From the NCBI GenBank assembly GCA_030428695.1, contig JAUIEM010000264.1, forward strand, positions 1-14,071: a DNA stretch of 14,071 nucleotides, given 5' to 3'. The translations under genes and the position numbers were made by a program. This DNA comes from a bacterium. Lineage in GTDB: Bacteria > Planctomycetota > J058 > JAJDCP01. A model generated the notes under the pieces. That model had not been told where the DNA came from. It did no database searches and worked only from the letters and a program-made list of their open reading frames with translations. Of this stretch, positions 6,301 to 13,155 are shown piece after piece (positions within the stretch are counted from its first letter, which is position 1; each line of letters begins with the position of its first letter).

Positions 6301-9119
6301 GCCTGCTGCGGGGGATGCCGAGGGAACCCTGGCCGGGGGAGCCGGGCTTCGCGGTGATGCAGACGCCGCAGGTGGTGATGGACCTGATCGTGCAGGCAGA
6401 GCGGGGCGCCCTCGTCGCGCACCTCAACACCGTCGACGCGCTCTTCCCGCCCGGCCTGCCCGACGCCTTCGCGGGCGCCCTCGGCCGGCTGCTCGAGGTG
6501 CTCGCGGCCGATGCGGAAGCCTGGGAGGCGCCGCTGCCCCGCCTCCTGCCCGCCGCCCAGCGGGCGCGCCGACCCGCGCCGCCGCCGGCGCCCGCGCCGG
6601 AGCTCCTGTACGCGCCGCTGCTCGCCCGCGCCGCGGAGCGTCCGGAGGCGGTCGCGGTGATCGGCGCGCGCACGCTCACGTACGGCGAGCTGCTCGGCCG
6701 GGCCAGCGCCCTGGCGGCCGCGCTGCGCGACGCCGGGGCCGGTCCGGGCGCGCGGGCCGCCGTCGTGATGCAGAAGGGCTGGGAAGAGGTCGTCGCGGTC
6801 CTCGGCATCGCCCTGAGCGGCGCTGCCTTCGTGCCCCTCGACGCCTCGACGCCGCCCGCCCGCCTCGAGCGGATGCTGCGGGCGGCCGGGGTCGCGCTCG
6901 CGGTCACCCAGCCCTGCCAACGGGCCGCCGTCGCGTGGCCGGCCGAGGTGACCCCGCTGGTCGTTGCCGAAGAGTGGACCCCGCGCGTCTTCACGCCGCC
7001 GCCGCAGGCGGTCGACAGCCTCGCCTACGTGATCTTCACCTCCGGCTCGACCGGCAGCCCCAAGGGCGTGATGCTCGCGCACGCGGCCGCCAGCCGCACG
7101 GTGCAGGCGGTCAACCAGCGGTTGGCCGTCGGCCCCGGGGACGCGCTGCTCGGCCTGTCGGCCCTGAGCTTCGACCTCGCGGTCTACGACATCTTCGGCC
7201 CGCTCGCGGCGGGGGGCCGGCTGGTGTTGCCGGAGGCGGCGGCGACCCGCGATCCCGCGGCGTGGAGCGGGCTGCTCGAGGAGCATGAGATCAGCCTGTG
7301 GAACTCCGTGCCGGCGCTGATGGAGGTGCTGGTCGACTTCCTCGAAGACCGCGGGCGCAACTTCCCGGACAGCCTGCGCGCGGTGCTGCTCTCCGGCGAC
7401 TGGATCCCGGTCACGCTGCCTGCCCGCATCCGCCGCCGCTCCGCCGCCGCGCTACTCAGCCTGGGGGGAGCGACCGAGGCCGCGATCTGGTCGGTCTGGC
7501 ACCCGATCGGCGAGGTTCCGCCGCAGGCCCGGAGCATCCTCTACGGCCGCGCCCTGCCTGGCCAGAGCGCAGCGGTCCTCGACGATTGCCTGCAGCCGCG
7601 GCCGGACTTCGTGCCCGGGGAGCTGTACGTCGGCGGGGAGGGGCTGGCCGTCGGCTACCTCGACGACCCGGAGCAGACGGCGGCGCGCTTCGTGATCGAC
7701 GCCTCCGGCGCGCGCCTGTACCGCACGGGCGACTGGGCGCGCACCCTGCCCGACGGCAACCTCGAGCTGCTCGGCCGGGAGGACGGCCAGGTCAAGATCC
7801 AGGGCTTCCGGGTCGAGCTCGGCGAGCTCGAGGCGACCCTCTGCCGCCACCCCGGCGTCGTCGCGGCGGCCGCGGTCGCGACCGGAGAGCCGGGAGGACG
7901 GCGGGGGCTCGCCGCCTTCTTCGTCGCCCGGGATGTGACCCTGTCCGAGGCGGGCTTGGCCGCCTGGCTGGCCGACGAGCTGCCGCGCTACCTGCGGCCG
8001 GCGAGCCTGATGCGCCTCGACGGCCTGCCGCTGACCGCCAACGGCAAGGTCGACCGCGGCGCCCTGCGCGCCCGGGCGCAGGCCGGGGAGAGCGCCGCGC
8101 CGCGGGCGCCGGCCGGCAGCCGGGCGCGGCGCGTCGCCGACTGGGCGGGGGAGCTGCTCGACCAGGAGATCGGGCCGGACGACCACCTCCTGCGCCGCGG
8201 CGGGACCTCGATCGAGCTGATCCGCCTCGCCAACCGGATCGAGCACGAGCTCGGGGTGCGGCCGGAGCTCGGGGCGATGTTCGAAGAGCCGACGCCGCGC
8301 GCGATCGCCGCGCTGCTCGGGCCGGTCCCCGACGCGGCTCCAGCGCCCGCCCTCGCCACGCCCGCCGAGCGCGAGGCCTTCCGCGCGGGCGAGCCCGGTC
8401 TGCGCCGCGACCTCGCCGGGCGTCCGGCGATCGCCCTGGTCGGGCCAGAGGAGGAGCCTGCCGACGCGCGCCGCTCCCGGCGCCGCTTCGGGCTCGAGCC
8501 CCTCGGCCTCGAGGTCCTCGGGCGCTGGCTGGCGGGGCTGGCCCGGCGGGAGACACCGGCCGGGCCGCGTTACCGCTACGCCTCCGCGGGCGGGCTCTAC
8601 GCGGTGCAGGTCTACCTGTACGCGAAGGCGGGCCGCATCGCCGGCGTGGCGGAGGGCGCCTACCTGTACGAGCGGGCGGCGGCGCGGCTGGTTCCCCTCG
8701 CGCCCGGAGAGCGCCTCGCCGATCGGGCCTGGGGTCCGGCCAATGCGCCGATCGCGGAGGAGGCGGGCTTCGCCGTGTTCCTCGTCGCCGACCTCGCCGC
8801 AATGACGCCCCTGTATCCGACGGCCGCGCGGCGCTTCGCGACCCTGGAGGCCGGGGCGATGGCCCACCTGCTCGAGGTCGCCAGCCCGCCCCTCGGCATC
8901 GCCCTGTGTCCGGTCGCGAGCCCGGCACGCAGCGCGCTGGCCGGGCTGCTCGAGCTCGGCCCGGACCACGAGCCCCTGCACGCGCTGCTCGGTGGTCCGC
9001 GGGAGCCTGAACCGGAGCCCGATGGGGAGCCCCTGGAGCGGCTGCTGCAGCGGGTCTCCGCGCTGTCGCCGGAGCAGGCGCGGGCGCTGCTCGAGGCGCG
9101 GGGGGAGGCCGATGGCTGA
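3345..9119 (+). CDS. Nonribosomal peptide synthetase A-T-Cy-A(Cys)-T-Ox, thiazole-forming
   Basis: A 1924-aa cytosolic multi-enzyme. A1, about 8-505: Y158TSGTTGRPKG and K492 present, but IGAS replaces FDxS, so Gly204 stands where Asp235 (PheA numbering) binds the amino group. T1, about 550-610: GGDSL with Ser579 for phosphopantetheine. Cy, about 637-1065: PLTDVQQAYLVGR and D769ALIMD774, the cyclisation DxxxxD motif. A2, about 1086-1580: FTSGSTGSPKG from 1231. Its pocket residues D1277, L, Y1281, N1320, L1348, S1350, L, I, W and K1568 spell the cysteine code. T2, about 1592-1660: GGTSI with Ser1622. Ox, about 1672-1885: SagB/McbC-type FMN oxidase with YRYASAGGLY from 1743. Prediction: unknown acid plus Cys, cyclised to thiazoline and oxidised to thiazole. 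There is no upstream C domain, so this is the initiating protein. Start: ATG 3345 has AAGGA five bases upstream. The stop overlaps the next gene by 8 bases. Confidence 0.95.
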   Translation: METPSPATDLRETVPARFAAQARRDPTRVAICTPHGSQRYGALAQAAEALGQALCARLGDDLRPIALLLGNGPQQARAMLGVWGAGRACVPLAPDQPPARLAALLEDAGAALLVHDAAHRERARALYGERCLALEEVPPAEDDPLPGPEPDSPAIILYTSGTTGRPKGVVHTQRTLLANAEAWIARADIRPEDRLCVLHAYTIGASLPWTVAALVRGACVLPCDVRELGFAGLAAWLTRERVTILLCFTTLFRHFVDALPDGATFPALRLLRAGGDPVFPADVVRFRRVFPATARLVNTFGTTETLALCSCFIGPDTPLAGDHVPVGRPGEGVRVRVLGPDDAELPDGEAGELVVEGRAFASGYWRRPELSARAFTPLADGWRRYRTGDGGKRLADGRFVHLGRVDDQVKLRGHRVEPAEVEAALLAHPEVREAAAAGRTLPGSGETRLAAWVVGEVDLAALRGFLTERLPGWMVPAELARVPALPLLPGGKLDRRALLARRAGEAAPRFPAQATPAGGPEAPRGTPAQPPELPRGEPASPPEAPGASLEQELCAFFAELLEVPRYGPDDDFFAAGGDSLSALRICAALPGRFGVRLPLEVLARERTVARLLPRLRAAGAEADAAPWVPDPTARSAPFPLTDVQQAYLVGRGGAFALGNVATHAYREYDLEGVELPRLERALQRLIARHGMLRAVFLEDGTQRVLAELPPYRIAVRDLSGLPAAEVEAALGRVREEMSHQVLPADRAPLFEVRASRLDADRVRLHLSIDALIMDAWSRGAVFFAEWRRLYEEPEAALPPLALSFRDCVLATVQARKGPAHERAWAYWQDRLASLPPAPELPLARAPESVARPRFRCRRLGLEPEAWRRFRASSSAAGLTPSGALLAAYAAALAAWSRGPRFTLNLTLFQRPARHPEVDRVLGDFTSLVLVAARAPGRDPFGAWAKELQEQLWRDLEHSLVSAVRVLRALSAARGRRVAMPVVFTSGLLRGMPREPWPGEPGFAVMQTPQVVMDLIVQAERGALVAHLNTVDALFPPGLPDAFAGALGRLLEVLAADAEAWEAPLPRLLPAAQRARRPAPPPAPAPELLYAPLLARAAERPEAVAVIGARTLTYGELLGRASALAAALRDAGAGPGARAAVVMQKGWEEVVAVLGIALSGAAFVPLDASTPPARLERMLRAAGVALAVTQPCQRAAVAWPAEVTPLVVAEEWTPRVFTPPPQAVDSLAYVIFTSGSTGSPKGVMLAHAAASRTVQAVNQRLAVGPGDALLGLSALSFDLAVYDIFGPLAAGGRLVLPEAAATRDPAAWSGLLEEHEISLWNSVPALMEVLVDFLEDRGRNFPDSLRAVLLSGDWIPVTLPARIRRRSAAALLSLGGATEAAIWSVWHPIGEVPPQARSILYGRALPGQSAAVLDDCLQPRPDFVPGELYVGGEGLAVGYLDDPEQTAARFVIDASGARLYRTGDWARTLPDGNLELLGREDGQVKIQGFRVELGELEATLCRHPGVVAAAAVATGEPGGRRGLAAFFVARDVTLSEAGLAAWLADELPRYLRPASLMRLDGLPLTANGKVDRGALRARAQAGESAAPRAPAGSRARRVADWAGELLDQEIGPDDHLLRRGGTSIELIRLANRIEHELGVRPELGAMFEEPTPRAIAALLGPVPDAAPAPALATPAEREAFRAGEPGLRRDLAGRPAIALVGPEEEPADARRSRRRFGLEPLGLEVLGRWLAGLARRETPAGPRYRYASAGGLYAVQVYLYAKAGRIAGVAEGAYLYERAAARLVPLAPGERLADRAWGPANAPIAEEAGFAVFLVADLAAMTPLYPTAARRFATLEAGAMAHLLEVASPPLGIALCPVASPARSALAGLLELGPDHEPLHALLGGPREPEPEPDGEPLERLLQRVSALSPEQARALLEARGEADG
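4902..4982 (+). repeat. 33-bp in-frame tandem repeat in the A1-T1 linker
   Basis: Two full copies and one partial copy of an 11-residue unit (PEAPRGTPAQP, PELPRGEPASP, PEAPG) occupy residues 520-546 of the first NRPS, between the A1 and T1 domains. The units start at 4902, 4935 and 4968. Such Pro/Ala-rich linkers let the carrier domain swing. The repeat probably arose by slippage and may vary in copy number between strains. Confidence 0.75.
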
Positions 9120-12012
9120 GCCTGGGGAGCCGGAGGCGGAAGCCCCCTCGCTGCGGGCCCGGCTCGCCGGCCTGTCGCCGGCCCAGCGCGCGCTGTTCGA
9201 GGCGCTCGCCGCCGAGAGCGGGGTGCTGCCCGCGCGCGGCGGGCCGGAGCAGGGGAAGCGCAGCGCGCACGAAGCTGACGCGGGAAGCGAGGTCGCGCGC
9301 GGAGCGGATCCGGCGAGCACCACAGCCGCGGGCGGGCCAGAAACCCGGGTTGGCAACACGGAGGCGGGGACGGCGCGCGGGGCGCGCACGGGAAGCAAGG
9401 CAGCAGCAACGGGTGCCACGCGCGGCGCCGAAAGCGACGGGGTGGTCACAGCGCGCGGCGCAGCGCACCGCGAAGCCCGCGGCGTGCCGAGGACCGCGCG
9501 ACGTCCGCTCTCCTACGCCCAGGAGCGCGCCTGGGTCGGGGATGTCCTCGGCCACCGCGCGCATCCGATCGCGGCCGCCTTCCGGGTGCGGGGCCCCCTC
9601 GACCTGGACAGCCTGACGCGCGCCCGCGACCTCGTCGACGCGCGCCACGACAGCCTGCGCACGGTCTACGGCCAGCAGGGCGGCGCGCCCTGGCAGGAGG
9701 TGCGTCCCGCGCGGCCGCGCGCGCTGCCCCTGGAACCCTGTCCGCCGGCTGCGTTGGAAGAGCGGCTCGCGGCCTTCCGACGCTCCACCATCGACCTCGC
9801 GCGCGGTCCGGTGTGGTCCTTGCGGCTGTTGCGCCTGGCGCCGGAGGAGCACGCCCTGTTGCTCGCGGTGCACCCGATCGTCGCCGACGGCGTCGCGCTC
9901 GGCATCCTCCTCCGCGAGCTCGGCCAGGCCTACGCCGCCTGCCGGGCGGGTGTCGCCCCGTGGCCGCCCCTGTCGCGCCAGGTGCCGGAGCTCGCCGCCA
10001 GGGAGCGCGCGCGCGCCCTGCACGACACCGACCGCGCCTGGTGGCGGGGCCGCCTCGCGCCGCCGCTGCCGGGGGACGGTCTCGCGCGCCGGACGCGGAC
10101 CCGCCGGTCGGGGGCGATGCGCCGCCAGGCCTGGGCGCTGCCCGCGGACGCCGCCGCTCGTCTGCGCGGCCGCGCCTGCGAGGCCGGGGTGACACCCTTT
10201 GTCGCGCTGCTCGCCGGCTTCGCCGCGTTGCTCCAGCGCTGGTCCGGACAGCCGGAGCTCGTCGTCGGAACCAGCATCGCCCTGCGCACCGAGCGGGCGA
10301 GCGAAGGTCTGATCGGCAACTTCGCCAACGACCTGGTGCTGCGCCTCGACGCCGCGGGCGATCCGCGCTTCGAGGCCTGGCTGACGCGGGTCGCGGCGGT
10401 CTGCCGGGAGGCATTCGCCCACAGCGCGTTGCCCTTCCAGGAGGTCGTGAAGAGCGCCGGCGGTCCGCGCGATCCCCGCCGCGCGCCGCTCTTCCAGACC
10501 CTGTTCGTCGTCCGCGACCGGCCCGCGGCAGCGCTCTCCCTCGAAGGTCTCGGGCTCGAGCGCCTTACCCTGCCCCCCGGGCCGAGCCCCTACGAGCTGG
10601 TCGTCGAGCTCGTCGCTCCCGCCGCGGGCCCGATGCACGGGGAGCTGAAGTACGCCGAGGAGCTGTTCGCCGCGCCGACGATCAGCGCTCTGGCCGAGCA
10701 GCTCACGAAGTTGTTGACCGAAGCCGCGGAGCGGCCGGAGACGCGGCTGTCCGCCTTTGCCCTGGCCGGGCCACCGCCGGCCAGGCCAGAGGCGAAGGAG
10801 GAGGCCCGCCGTTCGCACAGCCCCCCGACGCCGGACGATCCCCGCCAGGGGGAGCTGCTCGCCCTGTGGCGACGGGTGCTGGGGCGCAGGAACGAGGACG
10901 GGGGGACGGACCGCTCCGAGGGAGGGGCGGGATCGACCCCCGGTCGCGCCGAGACCGGGCCGACGCACCGCCCCGGGGGAGGGGCGGGGTTCACCCGGTT
11001 CACCCCCGCCCGTCCGGCCGGGCGAACCGGCGTTCGGCCCCCAGGCTCGACCCCAGCCCACGCCCTCGACGAGGACTTCTTCGCCGCCGGCGGCAGCTCC
11101 CTGCAGCTCGCCGAGCTGCTGATCCGCGTCGAGGAGCGCTTCGGCGTCGAGGTGCCCGTGTCCGACTTCTACGAGGATCCGACGCCGGGCCTCCTCCTGC
11201 GCTGCCTGACCGGCCCGGCGCGGGCGCTGCCCGGCTGCGTCGTGCCCCTGCAGCCGGAGGGCGCGGGGAGGCCCTTCTTCTTCCTGCACGCCGGCGACGG
11301 CTTCGCCCTGCTCGGCCTCGAGCTGGCCCGCGCTCTCGGGGCAGAGCGGCCGGTCTACGGCCTGCGCTCTCCGGGGCTGGACGGCCGGACGGAGCCGCTC
11401 GCCAGCATGCCCGCCATCGCCGCGGCCTATCTCGAGGCGCTGCGCGCGGTGCAACCGCACGGCCCGCTGTCCTTCGGGGGCTGGTGCATGGGCGCGCTGC
11501 TCGCCCTGGAGATGGCCTGCCAGCTCGAGGAGCGCGGGGACGGGCCTGGCACCGTCGCGGTGATCAGCACCGATGCGTACTGGAAGCGCATCGGCGGCCT
11601 GCGCGACCAGCTCGAGCTGCACCGCCGCGAGCTCGCCGGACGCGGCCTCGCCGGCGCCGCGGGCTACGTGCTCGAGCGCTTGTCCTACCGCCGCCACCGG
11701 CTGCTCTGCCGGCTCGCCCGCCGGGTCCGGCCGCTGTTCGCGGCGGCCGGTCGCAGGCCGCCGCCAGGGCTGGTGCGCGCCGCGGTCGCGGAGCAGAACT
11801 TCCGCGCGAGCCTCTCCTACACCCCGCGGCGCTTCGGCGGGCGGCTGGTCTACTTCCAGGGTGACGGCGATGTCCTGCGCGACCCGCGCCCCTTCTGGGA
11901 GCCGCTGGTCGGCGAGCTCACCATCGTGCGGGTGCCGGGCGCCCACGGTGGGCTCCTGCGCGCGCCGCACGTCACCGGCCTGGCGGAGGCGCTCGGGGCG
12001 GAGCTGGCGTAG
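9112..12012 (+). CDS. Nonribosomal peptide synthetase C-T-TE with atypical active sites
   Basis: A 966-aa protein, the terminal part of the assembly line. Residues 13-35 (SLRARLAGLSPAQRALFEAL) form a likely helix, followed by a low-complexity linker to about 130. C domain, about 132-560: LSYAQERAW, IGNFAND (from 401), PFQEVV and PLFQTLFVV are normal. The active-site motif reads H254PIVADG, so the second, catalytic His of HHxxxDG is Pro255. No A domain follows. T domain, about 575-690: DEDFFAAGGSSL with Ser663, interrupted by an insert of about 50 residues between helix 1 and DEDFF. TE, about 705-966: FFFLHAG, GWC792MG in place of GxSxG, D821 in STDAYW and H945 in GAHGG, giving a Cys-Asp-His triad. 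Start ATG 9112 lies inside the stop region of the first NRPS (ATGGCTGA), with GGAGG at 9104-9108, so translation is coupled. The expected role is to accept and release the thiazole-containing product. Confidence 0.93.
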   Translation: MAEPGEPEAEAPSLRARLAGLSPAQRALFEALAAESGVLPARGGPEQGKRSAHEADAGSEVARGADPASTTAAGGPETRVGNTEAGTARGARTGSKAAATGATRGAESDGVVTARGAAHREARGVPRTARRPLSYAQERAWVGDVLGHRAHPIAAAFRVRGPLDLDSLTRARDLVDARHDSLRTVYGQQGGAPWQEVRPARPRALPLEPCPPAALEERLAAFRRSTIDLARGPVWSLRLLRLAPEEHALLLAVHPIVADGVALGILLRELGQAYAACRAGVAPWPPLSRQVPELAARERARALHDTDRAWWRGRLAPPLPGDGLARRTRTRRSGAMRRQAWALPADAAARLRGRACEAGVTPFVALLAGFAALLQRWSGQPELVVGTSIALRTERASEGLIGNFANDLVLRLDAAGDPRFEAWLTRVAAVCREAFAHSALPFQEVVKSAGGPRDPRRAPLFQTLFVVRDRPAAALSLEGLGLERLTLPPGPSPYELVVELVAPAAGPMHGELKYAEELFAAPTISALAEQLTKLLTEAAERPETRLSAFALAGPPPARPEAKEEARRSHSPPTPDDPRQGELLALWRRVLGRRNEDGGTDRSEGGAGSTPGRAETGPTHRPGGGAGFTRFTPARPAGRTGVRPPGSTPAHALDEDFFAAGGSSLQLAELLIRVEERFGVEVPVSDFYEDPTPGLLLRCLTGPARALPGCVVPLQPEGAGRPFFFLHAGDGFALLGLELARALGAERPVYGLRSPGLDGRTEPLASMPAIAAAYLEALRAVQPHGPLSFGGWCMGALLALEMACQLEERGDGPGTVAVISTDAYWKRIGGLRDQLELHRRELAGRGLAGAAGYVLERLSYRRHRLLCRLARRVRPLFAAAGRRPPPGLVRAAVAEQNFRASLSYTPRRFGGRLVYFQGDGDVLRDPRPFWEPLVGELTIVRVPGAHGGLLRAPHVTGLAEALGAELA
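9292..9486 (+). repeat. Degenerate 78-bp periodicity in the N-terminal linker of the second NRPS
   Basis: The motif V/T-A-R-G-A recurs at exactly 26-codon spacing, with codons starting at 9292, 9370 and 9448, each time as gcgcgcggNgc-type DNA. The sequence between copies is poorly conserved, so this would be an old, diverged tandem duplication. The linker is Ala/Gly/Thr/Arg-rich and uses more A-ending codons (ACA, GAA, GCA) than the catalytic domains around it. Confidence 0.4.
10911..10996 (+). repeat. 57-bp-spaced repeat inside the T-domain loop insert
   Basis: A 29-base element at 10911-10939 recurs at 10968-10996 with 24 of 29 bases identical. Both copies contain GGGAGGGGCGGG. The period is 57 bases (19 codons), so the frame is kept. 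The repeat forms much of the extra segment that splits the carrier domain between its first helix and the DEDFF motif. It looks like a slippage or duplication product in G-rich DNA. Confidence 0.6.
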
Positions 12013-12226
12013 CTGCCGGCGTCATCGGGCAGACCAGCTCCGAGCGCCCGCAGGCGCAGTGGAAGCCGCAGGGGGCGACGTCGGGCAGCACGGCGCGGGC
12101 GCTCGTGGCCTGGACCTGGCCGACGTAGAACATCGGCTCGCCGCAGCAGCCCGGCAGCGTCCGATGTTGCCACCAGGGGGCGCGGCCCCGGAGGCGACCG
12201 ATGATCGCGACGAGATCCCGGTGCAT
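11972..12226 (-). CDS. Small cysteine-rich protein, possible metal-binding
   Basis: An 84-aa protein, family not recognised. It begins MHRDLVAIIGRLRGR and has six cysteines: C27 and C28 in GCCGEPMFYVGQ, then C53, C57, C59 and C66 in CGFHCACGRSELVC. This spacing is typical of a small zinc-ribbon-like or other metal site. The last 20 residues are Pro/Ala-rich. Codon use is strongly G/C-ending (AAC, GTC, TGC, CTG), as in clear genes. The ATG lies eight bases after the diguanylate cyclase stop, with no good ribosome site, so it is probably translated by coupling. The C-terminal tail codons overlap the 3' end of the second NRPS on the opposite strand by 41 bases. Function unknown; a role linked to the two signalling genes is inferred only from position. 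Confidence 0.6.
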   Translation of the reverse strand: MHRDLVAIIGRLRGRAPWWQHRTLPGCCGEPMFYVGQVQATSARAVLPDVAPCGFHCACGRSELVCPMTPAATPAPPRAPPPGR

Positions 12227-12234
12227 CAGCCGGG

Positions 12235-13155
12235 TCAGGCGCGCGGCTCGATCCGGTTCCGTCCGGCGGCCTTCGCGCGGTAGAGCTGACGATCGGCGGC
12301 TTCGCGCAACGCGTCGGGCGTGCTGTCGGGGGTCGGTTTCGCCGCCGCCACGCCTCCGCTGACGGTCAGGACGCCCGCCTCGCTGGACGCGTGCGGGATC
12401 GACTCGGCCTCGATGGCTGCGCGGATGTACTCGGCGACCCGCGCCGCTCCGGCAAGATCGACCCCGCTGAGGACGACGACGAACTCCTCGCCGCCGCAGC
12501 GGGCGACGAAGTCCCGCGCCCGCCGCAGCAGCCGACGCAGGACGCTGCCCACCGTGCGGAGCGCCTCGTCCCCGGCTCCGTGCCCATAGTGGTCGTTGTA
12601 GCTCTTGAAGTTGTCGAGGTCGAGCGCGATCAGCCCGAGGGACGAGCCCGTGCGGCAGCACGCCCGCCACTCCCGGTCGAGGACCTCGTCGAGCTGGCGG
12701 CGGTTCGGCAATCTCGTCAGGGCGTCGAGCATCGCCAGGCTGCGGAGGTGGTCCGCCTGTGCCTTCAGGGCGAGGTGGGTCTTGATCCGCGCGCGGACGA
12801 CCTGGGGGTTGAGAGGCTTGGCGACGAAGTCTACCGCCCCGAGCTCGAGCGCGGTCGACTCGTCGGTCGGTGTGTTGCGGTTGGTGATGAAGATCACCGG
12901 GATCGACCGTGTCTCCGGCTCTGCCTTGAGCTGCCGGCAGACCTCGAAGCCGTCGAGACCCGGCATCAGGACATCGAGGAGGATGAGGTCGGGATCCACC
13001 GTGCGGCTGAGCTCCAACCCTTGGCTCCCATCGGTGGCGATGAACATCTCATAGGCGTCGCCGAGGATCTTGTGGAGGATGCGGATGTTGACAACCTGGT
13101 CGTCGACGATCAGCAGGCGCGGACGGCGTCCGGGACTCCAGGTGGCGGAGCTCAA
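12235..13155 (-). CDS. Response regulator with GGDEF diguanylate cyclase domain (PleD-like)
   Basis: A 306-aa soluble protein. The REC domain (about 12-130) has the acidic pocket D18/D19, phospho-acceptor D61 in LLDVLMP, T91 and K113. The GGDEF domain (about 140-305) has the active-site motif G221-G-E-E-F and, five residues before it, R212-A-R-D215, the RxxD inhibitory site. It is therefore expected to make cyclic di-GMP from two GTP, switched on by phosphorylation and dimerisation of REC and damped by product. The start is TTG at 13155-13153, with GGAGG (13165-13161) five bases upstream. It overlaps the stop of the preceding gene as TTGA, so the two are co-translated. The upstream REC-HPt protein may belong to the same phosphorelay. 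The output process (biofilm, motility or secretion) cannot be told from the window. Confidence 0.93.
   Translation of the reverse strand: MSSATWSPGRRPRLLIVDDQVVNIRILHKILGDAYEMFIATDGSQGLELSRTVDPDLILLDVLMPGLDGFEVCRQLKAEPETRSIPVIFITNRNTPTDESTALELGAVDFVAKPLNPQVVRARIKTHLALKAQADHLRSLAMLDALTRLPNRRQLDEVLDREWRACCRTGSSLGLIALDLDNFKSYNDHYGHGAGDEALRTVGSVLRRLLRRARDFVARCGGEEFVVVLSGVDLAGAARVAEYIRAAIEAESIPHASSEAGVLTVSGGVAAAKPTPDSTPDALREAADRQLYRAKAAGRNRIEPRA

Noticed and set aside
3180..7286. Very long minus-strand open frame (over 1300 codons) opposite the first NRPS
   Set aside because: It is the antisense of a gene with recognisable A, T, Cy and A domains. Its Arg/Gln/His/Pro-rich product has no motifs. 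Long antisense frames are expected in GC-rich genes.
3506..7288. Long plus-strand alternative frame inside the first NRPS
   Set aside because: Ala/Arg/Gly-rich shadow of the NRPS frame. It has no start signal or domain.
7792..11970. Very long minus-strand open frame opposite the end of the first and most of the second NRPS
   Set aside because: Shadow frame: low-complexity Arg/Ala/Pro composition, no domain, and the plus strand explains the DNA fully.
12013..12031. CTGCC...GGCAG inverted repeat right after the second NRPS stop
   Set aside because: The stem is only five base pairs, with a ten-base loop and no T-run, and it lies within the coding region of the small minus-strand gene. Not supported as a terminator.
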